Below are positions 5,610 through 10,676 of a stretch of DNA of 10,676 bases, piece after piece. This DNA is from an uncultured Lysobacterales bacterium (GTDB lineage: Bacteria > Pseudomonadota > Gammaproteobacteria > Xanthomonadales > SZUA-36), in NCBI GenBank assembly GCA_937974465.1, contig CALJWY010000195.1:1-10676 (forward strand), read 5' to 3'. The stretch's first letter is position 1; the number at the start of each line of letters is the position of its first letter. A model generated the notes under the pieces. The model was not told the DNA's origin. It saw only the letters and a program-made list of their open reading frames with translations, and ran no database searches. The translations under genes were made by a program, and so were the position numbers.

Positions 5610-6683
5610 CTATTGCTGTGTTAACGGGGGATCGAGTCTGAACCTGAATACCTCGGGAACCACTTTTTGGTGGTCTCTCATACCGCCTATGACATAAAAC
5701 CAGCCCTCAAGTGACGGCAGACCCCGGTGATCCATTGTGCCAAAGGGCAGGTCACCATGAAGCTGCCACGCACCTGTTGCCAGGCTGTAACTGAACACCG
5801 AAGATTCAGGCCTGGCTGGAACACCGTTGTAACCGATGCCGTTAAAGTTATACGGGTTGGTTGACCCACCTGCAAAAACTATTCTGTCTTTCTCATCACC
5901 CGTTGAGGCCATTCGGTACCTGCTTTTTCCCGGGTGATCCGCAATGGGTTGCCAATGTATTCTGCGGTGATTTTTTTCATCAATACGGCCAAGCCAGCAT
6001 TCATCTGACGGCAAAAATTCCCGCGCTGCGCCACTGGCAGGGTACTGAATTCTCACACCATCACAGATCAGCATACGGCCGTCACTGATCCCTCCTGCAT
6101 GACCAAATACGGGTGCACCCGGCCACGGTGTCGCCTGCGACCACTCGAGTGTCGTGGTATCAAGCACCTGGACCAGGTTCACGTTACCCAGGTCATGCCA
6201 TCCGCTTACCAGGTATATGAAACGTTCACGGTGTACCAGCATGACTGCATCCTCGACAGGTACCGGCATGCGGGTTACCGGTCTCAATTCGCTCTCCCCG
6301 AGAGCGAGCCTGTAGACATCCGGTATGGATTTTTCGCTGCCATCTTCCGCCACGGTGTAGCCGCCAAACAACCAGGCTGCCTGGCCGACGGTAACAGCAG
6401 AAGCAGCCAGGCGGCCTTCAGTACCCGGAACCGGCTTGAGCAACTGCCAGCTGTCTTCGCCCGCACCCAATACGGTCGCCCGCAAAGAAATATCCCGCCA
6501 CGTCTTGCCCGCACCAAGACCCAGGAAACTGAACAGATGTATTCCTTCCGGGCTGGAAATCGATGCCACGGCATTGTTACTGACCGCCTGGTGCATAGAG
6601 GGTAAAGTCTCGATAGTAATCGTGTCTGCACCTATCCTGCTTGCCAGCAAAAAACCTAACCACGCAACTGTTTTGAGTTTCAT
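5610..6683 (-). CDS. Exported Kelch-repeat beta-propeller protein
   Basis: A 357-residue protein with a probable signal peptide (residues 1-19, cut after GA) and Kelch-type repeats. Typical blade pieces are AAWLFGGYTV (102-111) with PDVYRL (121-126), FIYLVSGWHDLGNVNLVQVLDTTTLEW (155-181), DRIVFAGGSTNPYNFNG (266-282) with VFSYSLATGAW (296-306), and WFYVIGGM (328-335) with EVFRFRL (344-350). About five or six blades can be traced. Kelch propellers of this size include sialic acid mutarotases (NanM) and galactose-oxidase-like domains, but I see no sialic acid genes or residues that fix an enzyme role, so the function is unknown. The start overlaps the glutaredoxin-like gene by four bases (ATGA), so the two are likely translated together. 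The likely location is the periplasm. Confidence 0.8.
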   Translation of the reverse strand: MKLKTVAWLGFLLASRIGADTITIETLPSMHQAVSNNAVASISSPEGIHLFSFLGLGAGKTWRDISLRATVLGAGEDSWQLLKPVPGTEGRLAASAVTVGQAAWLFGGYTVAEDGSEKSIPDVYRLALGESELRPVTRMPVPVEDAVMLVHRERFIYLVSGWHDLGNVNLVQVLDTTTLEWSQATPWPGAPVFGHAGGISDGRMLICDGVRIQYPASGAAREFLPSDECWLGRIDEKNHRRIHWQPIADHPGKSRYRMASTGDEKDRIVFAGGSTNPYNFNGIGYNGVPARPESSVFSYSLATGAWQLHGDLPFGTMDHRGLPSLEGWFYVIGGMRDHQKVVPEVFRFRLDPPLTQQ

Positions 6684-6916
6684 CCCTTTAAACCCAGAAA
6701 CGTTCGGATGCCCTCCACGTCAAAAGGCCAGAACAGCTCCTGATCATCCTCACGTTTGAGCACCGGCACGTAAATTCCATACTGCTTAAGCAGCTCAAGA
6801 TCGGTTTCAATATCAATTTTTGTGTATTTTTCCTCCAGCCCTGCCTGTCGCAAAAACACCTCTGCTTCATCACACAAGTGGCACTCGGGTTGGGAATACA
6901 GAATGAATTGCCTCAT
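6680..6916 (-). CDS. Glutaredoxin-like thiol-disulfide protein (DUF836 type)
   Basis: A 78-residue thioredoxin-fold protein. It has the strand FILYSQPEC with active site Cys12-His-Leu-Cys15, then the helix DEAEVFLRQAG, the strand YTKIDIE, and YVPVL (49-53) with the cis-proline at 51. It resembles the small single-domain family of glutaredoxin-like proteins with a CxxC near the N-terminus. The frame is open to an upstream ATG at 6991, but the ATG at 6916 is preferred: an AGGA ribosome binding site precedes it and the extra 25 residues do not fit the fold. No signal peptide is seen, so it should be cytoplasmic, while its overlapping downstream partner is exported. The partner or substrate is unknown. 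Confidence 0.85.
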   Translation of the reverse strand: MRQFILYSQPECHLCDEAEVFLRQAGLEEKYTKIDIETDLELLKQYGIYVPVLKREDDQELFWPFDVEGIRTFLGLKG

Positions 6917-7178
6917 GATATCGGTCCTCGCGGTCAATTTTGTTTGCTGGAAGTCATGGCAAAGTTTAAGGAAAAGCAAGCCACGACTCACATTTATTTT
7001 GAATTCCTGTCAAAAGCATACGTGATTGAAATTCGCTATACTCGATGTGAGTGAAGCTACCCCATAGTTGAGTGGTTCTTGAACGTCGAGTTTACAGGGA
7101 AGTCATTTTTAAACCGGATTTTGATTTTGGAACATCATTGCAAAAAGCCATCCAAACACAGAACAACACCATCCTGCC

Positions 7179-8123
7179 ATGTTAGGCGTTAGCAAGCCTG
7201 GAGCCTTGTCCCTTGTCCTGTGCTTGATCGCAGCGATCCCGGCCATCGCCGGAGATATGTACAAATGGCAAGACGAGGACGGCATCTGGCATTTCAGCTC
7301 TGTACCGCCGCAGACAGAGACTTCATTTGATACCGTCGAAATGCCCGCCGACCCAAAACCCATGGTCGAGATGCGCAAGCTGGGAATTGAGCGTGAGCCC
7401 GAATACTCCTTTATCAACAACATTTGGGGCCCGGTGCAAGTGCAACTGGAATTGCATGACGCGGACAATGTCACGACCGAGCCAGCATTACCGGCAAGTT
7501 TCGTTCTTGAAGGTCAGTCTGAACAACGCCTGTTAAAGGTCAGGGCAACCGACCCGCGGCTTGGCTTCAGTTATCGTCTCTCCTATCAACAGATGATTGG
7601 CCCCCCTCTTTCCAGCTTGCCCGCCGAGGTTGATTATTACCCGCCCTTCCCCCTGGGGTTGCAGTTTCCAATCAGCCAGGGCTTTGATAACGATGCAACG
7701 CACAAGGAACCGCCAAATCAATACGCGGTGGACATCGTAATGCCCGTCGGCACCCCCATTTTGGCAGCCAGGTCAGGCCGCGTCATGGACATGGAAGATG
7801 ATTTTCACGGCGGCGCCCAAATAGAGCGCTACCTGACCCGGTCCAACCAGGTCCATATACTGCACGACGACGGCACGATGGCAGTCTATGCCCACTTGCA
7901 AGCCAACAGTGTGCGTGTCCGGCAAGGTGCTGTCGTTAAGCGTGGACAATGGATTGCCAACTCCGGTAATACCGGGTATAGCAGCGGCCCGCACCTGCAT
8001 TTCGTCATTCAGCTGAATGCGGGTATGGCGCTGGAATCGCTACCGTTTCGTTTTGTGACACCAACCGGTAGCACTATAACGCCGGCCAAGCGCATGATGA
8101 TTGAAGGTGTGTTGCCAAAATAG
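7179..8123 (+). CDS. Exported M23-family metallopeptidase with N-terminal DUF4124 domain
   Basis: A 314-residue protein with a signal peptide (residues 1-25, AIAG-D). A DUF4124-type segment follows (MYKWQDEDGIWHFSSVPP, 27-44). A middle region (about 60-155) has no motif I recognise. The M23 (LytM/NlpD-type) domain spans about 160-280. Predicted zinc ligands are His175, Asp185 and His274 in GPHLHF (270-275), with His239 (YAHL) and His272 as catalytic histidines. All five are present, so it should be active against peptidoglycan cross-bridges in the periplasm, unlike the degenerate activators. The His-to-Asp spacing (nine residues) fits the THxxxxxYAVD subfamily rather than classical lysostaphin. 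The region just before the ATG lacks a clear ribosome binding site. It lies 60 bases before prfC. Confidence 0.88.
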   Translation: MLGVSKPGALSLVLCLIAAIPAIAGDMYKWQDEDGIWHFSSVPPQTETSFDTVEMPADPKPMVEMRKLGIEREPEYSFINNIWGPVQVQLELHDADNVTTEPALPASFVLEGQSEQRLLKVRATDPRLGFSYRLSYQQMIGPPLSSLPAEVDYYPPFPLGLQFPISQGFDNDATHKEPPNQYAVDIVMPVGTPILAARSGRVMDMEDDFHGGAQIERYLTRSNQVHILHDDGTMAVYAHLQANSVRVRQGAVVKRGQWIANSGNTGYSSGPHLHFVIQLNAGMALESLPFRFVTPTGSTITPAKRMMIEGVLPK

Positions 8124-8183
8124 TGATGGCAGAACACTGACTCTGTTAATATTCACGCCTCGATCATCGGCCTGAACTCACTC

Positions 8184-9782
8184 ATGTCAGAATTGCTATC
8201 TCAAATTGCACGACGGCGCACATTTGCCATTATCTCGCACCCGGATGCCGGTAAAACAACCCTGACTGAAAAGTTATTGCTTTTCGGTGGGGCCATCCAG
8301 ATGGCAGGCGCGGTTAAGTCCAAGAAAGCAGCCCGTCATGCCACCTCGGACTGGATGAAACTGGAACAGGAGCGTGGTATCTCAGTCACCAGTTCCGTCA
8401 TGCAGTTCAGCTACCAGGATTACATCGTGAATCTGCTGGATACACCTGGCCATGCTGATTTCTCCGAGGACACCTACCGCACCCTGACGGCGGTGGATTC
8501 AGCATTGATGGTCATTGACTGTGCCAAGGGTGTGGAGCAGCGAACCATCAAGCTGATGGAAGTCTGTCGTCTGCGCCAAACCCCCATTTTTACCTTTATC
8601 AACAAGCTGGATCGTGAAGGTCGTGACCCGATCGATTTGCTGGCTGAAGGGGAGTCGGTGCTTGGCATCCAGTGTGCCCCTATCACCTGGCCGATTGGAA
8701 TGGGCAAACGTCTAAAGGGCGTGTATCACCTTACCGATGATGCCGTACACCTGTATGAATCCGGCAAGAATTACGTCACGCAAAGTGCAGAAGTTATCCA
8801 GGGCATAGACAACCCGCTGCTGGTGGAGCGTCTTGGTGAGTACGACAGTCGCGAGTTAAGGGATGAGATCGAACTGGTTAAAGGCGCCAGCCATGAATTT
8901 GATCCTGAGGCTTACCTGGAAGGCGAGCAAACTCCGGTGTTCTTTGGTTCAGCGATCAATAACTTTGGCGTGACTCCATTGCTGGATTCATTTGTCCAAT
9001 ATGCACCTTCACCTGAATCACGGGCAACGGTTAGCCGTAAAGTTGATAGTCACGAAAAGGCCCTGAGTGGGTTTGTCTTCAAAATTCAGGCCAATATGGA
9101 TCCCGCCCACCGGGACAGGATCGCCTTTATGCGAATCTGTTCAGGTTGCTTCACACAAGGGATGAAACTGAGACATGTTCGACTCAACAAGGATGTCAAG
9201 ATCGCCAATGCCCTGACCTTCATGGCACAGGATCGTGGCCAGGTTGAACAAGCCTGGCCGGGCGACATCATCGGCTTACACAATCACGGCACCATAGCCA
9301 TCGGTGATAGTTTCACCGAAGGTGAGAAGCTGCAATTTACCGGTATACCCAATTTTGCACCGGAGCTGTTTCGCAGAGCACAACTGAGAGACCCTCTCAA
9401 GCTCAAAGCCCTGCAAAAAGGACTAATGCAGTTATCGGAGGAAGGTGCAACACAGTTCTTCCGGCCAATGATTGGCAACGAGCTGATACTGGGTGCAGTG
9501 GGAGTGCTCCAGTTTGACGTCGTCGCCTATCGCCTTAAAAACGAATACAACGTGGAGGCTGTTTTTGAGAATGTTAACGTACAGACAGCCCGCTGGGTCA
9601 GCTGTGACGATGAAAAAATGCTTACAGATTTCACCAACCAGTTATCCAACAATCTGGCCCGGGACGCTGCAAATCAACTCGTCTACCTCGCACCCACTCG
9701 CGTTAACCTTCAACTGACTGAAGAACGTTGGCCCGACATCAAGTTCGCAGCGACCCGCGAAACCCTGTTGTTCGCCGAGTAA
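8184..9782 (+). CDS. prfC: PrfC, peptide chain release factor 3
   Basis: RF3 is a ribosome-bound GTPase that helps remove RF1 or RF2 after termination. The 532-residue product is close in length to E. coli PrfC (529). GTPase motifs are all present: SHPDAGKTT (P-loop, 18-26), GISVTSS (switch I, 65-71), DTPGHADFSEDTYRTL (86-101) and NKLD (140-143). The C-terminal part, including FRRAQLRDPLK and GAVGVLQFDVV, is full length and ends normally. The ribosome binding site before 8184 is poor, but the N-terminus aligns with the family. Nothing looks broken. The M23 gene lies 60 bases upstream without a visible terminator and the MATE gene begins four bases after the stop, so the three may share a transcript. 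Confidence 0.97.
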   Translation: MSELLSQIARRRTFAIISHPDAGKTTLTEKLLLFGGAIQMAGAVKSKKAARHATSDWMKLEQERGISVTSSVMQFSYQDYIVNLLDTPGHADFSEDTYRTLTAVDSALMVIDCAKGVEQRTIKLMEVCRLRQTPIFTFINKLDREGRDPIDLLAEGESVLGIQCAPITWPIGMGKRLKGVYHLTDDAVHLYESGKNYVTQSAEVIQGIDNPLLVERLGEYDSRELRDEIELVKGASHEFDPEAYLEGEQTPVFFGSAINNFGVTPLLDSFVQYAPSPESRATVSRKVDSHEKALSGFVFKIQANMDPAHRDRIAFMRICSGCFTQGMKLRHVRLNKDVKIANALTFMAQDRGQVEQAWPGDIIGLHNHGTIAIGDSFTEGEKLQFTGIPNFAPELFRRAQLRDPLKLKALQKGLMQLSEEGATQFFRPMIGNELILGAVGVLQFDVVAYRLKNEYNVEAVFENVNVQTARWVSCDDEKMLTDFTNQLSNNLARDAANQLVYLAPTRVNLQLTEERWPDIKFAATRETLLFAE

Positions 9783-9786
9783 GCCT

Positions 9787-10676
9787 TTGACCAGTGTGCT
9801 GAGCCAACTGCAACGATTATTTCCTGATAAAACAAGACGGCGGTCAATCTGGGCCATAGCACTGCCGATCATGGGTGGGATGATGTCGCAGAACATCCTC
9901 AACCTGGTGGATATCGGCATGGTTGGCCACCTCGGCGATACCGCACTGGCTGCAACCGGTATCGGCGGCTTTACAAATTACCTGGCGATTTCGTTCATTA
10001 TCGGACTTTCCGCAGGGGTACAGGCACTTGCAGCACGCAGACTTGGCGAAGAGCGCCACAAAGAAACAGCTATTCCATTGAATGGCGGCCTGTTGCTGGC
10101 CCTCATAATCGGCCTGCCAATGTGTGCAGTTTTGTACCTCGCGATTCCATCTGCGTACACATTTCTGAGTGATGACCCGGCAGTCATTGAGCAGGGAATT
10201 CCATATCTACAGGTCCGAATTCTCAGCATGATTGCCGTGGGCATGAACTTCTCGTTCCGTGGTTATTGGAGCGCAATACACATGACCGGTGTGTATCTGC
10301 GAACCCTGTTAATCATGCATGCCATCAATATTTTCCTGAACTGGGTACTCATATTTGGCAACCTGGGCGCCCCGGAGCTAGGTGTCTATGGTGCCGGTTT
10401 AGCGACCACCATTTCGCTTTATATTGGCACTGGCCTATATTTCTTTTTTGCATACCGTCATGCCCGTGACAAAGGCTTCCTCGACAGGATCCCCAGTCGC
10501 AGCACCTTGTGGCAGCAATTCAAACTTTCCCTGCCCTCCAGCATCCAACAACTGTTTTTCTCTGCCGGCCTGGTCACGCTTATGTGGATTGTGAGCCAGA
10601 TTGGCACGGCTGAAATCGCTGCCGTCAATGTCCTGATGACATTCCATATCACCGCAATTCTTCCCGCCTTTGGTGT
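9787..10676 (+). CDS. MATE-family multidrug/cation efflux transporter, cut at window edge
   Basis: The open frame from TTG at 9787 runs to the window end without a stop (about 296 codons of an expected 440-460). MATE proteins export drugs or metabolites through the inner membrane, driven by Na+ or H+. The first membrane helices show SIWAIALPIMGGMMSQNILN and LVDIGMVGHLGD, with GIGGFTNYLAISFIIGLSAGVQALAARRLGE next, a typical MATE_1 start. About seven or eight hydrophobic segments are visible. The start is uncertain: TTG (9787) follows GAG in the overlapping end of prfC, GTG (9796) is an alternative, and the first ATG (9871) would remove part of the first helix. The gene follows prfC by four bases, suggesting coupling. 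The substrate cannot be told. Confidence 0.88.
   Translation, partial: MTSVLSQLQRLFPDKTRRRSIWAIALPIMGGMMSQNILNLVDIGMVGHLGDTALAATGIGGFTNYLAISFIIGLSAGVQALAARRLGEERHKETAIPLNGGLLLALIIGLPMCAVLYLAIPSAYTFLSDDPAVIEQGIPYLQVRILSMIAVGMNFSFRGYWSAIHMTGVYLRTLLIMHAINIFLNWVLIFGNLGAPELGVYGAGLATTISLYIGTGLYFFFAYRHARDKGFLDRIPSRSTLWQQFKLSLPSSIQQLFFSAGLVTLMWIVSQIGTAEIAAVNVLMTFHITAILPAFG

Noticed and set aside
7008..7013. Perfect TTGACA on the minus strand upstream of the glutaredoxin-like gene
   Set aside because: No acceptable -10 lies 16-18 bases downstream, so it is probably chance.
7037..7042. TATACT as a -10 box for the M23 gene
   Set aside because: No -35 element at proper spacing; a promoter somewhere in 6917-7178 is likely but I cannot place it.

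Overview
The window looks like chromosomal DNA of a gammaproteobacterium with moderate GC. I infer this from the protein families and their order: a BirA biotin ligase with a repressor-type DNA-binding domain, a small SPOR-domain protein next to it, and a CCA-encoding tRNA-Thr(UGU). PrfC (RF3), a DUF4124/M23 peptidase and a PspC-domain protein also fit. I cannot name a genus.

Layout. (1) 1-626, plus strand: a ParD/ParE-type toxin-antitoxin pair with a near-ideal palindromic operator over its promoter. (2) 726-852, minus strand: tRNA-Thr(UGU) with a strong promoter. (3) 871-5033, minus strand: a tight run in the transcription order FakA-FakB-like fusion, plsY, birA, SPOR-domain protein, with gaps of only 7-15 bases. 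(4) 5218-5588, plus strand: a solitary PspC-domain gene behind a sigma-54-like -24/-12 element. (5) 5610-6916, minus strand: a glutaredoxin-like protein whose stop codon overlaps the start of an exported Kelch beta-propeller protein. (6) 7179 to the end, plus strand: an exported M23 peptidase, prfC, and a MATE-family transporter cut by the window edge.

How the genes may work together. The 600-residue fusion joins a DAK2 (DhaL/FakA-like) ATP-binding domain to a DegV (FakB-like) fatty-acid-binding domain. By analogy with the Firmicute FakAB system it should make acyl-phosphate from free fatty acid. The next gene, plsY, encodes the acyltransferase that uses acyl-phosphate to start phospholipid synthesis. 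BirA, which biotinylates the AccB subunit of acetyl-CoA carboxylase, follows. The run therefore has a coherent lipid-synthesis theme, which is an inference from families and position.

The left end looks like an accessory insertion. In E. coli this tRNA-Thr(UGU) is the first member of thrU-tyrU-glyT-thrT-tufB. Here no second tRNA is visible in the 725 bases beyond its 3' end, and a toxin-antitoxin module sits there instead. I found no clear wholly new system. The best leads are the fakAB-like fusion beside plsY, the sigma-54-like promoter of the lone PspC gene, and the tRNA-adjacent toxin-antitoxin module.
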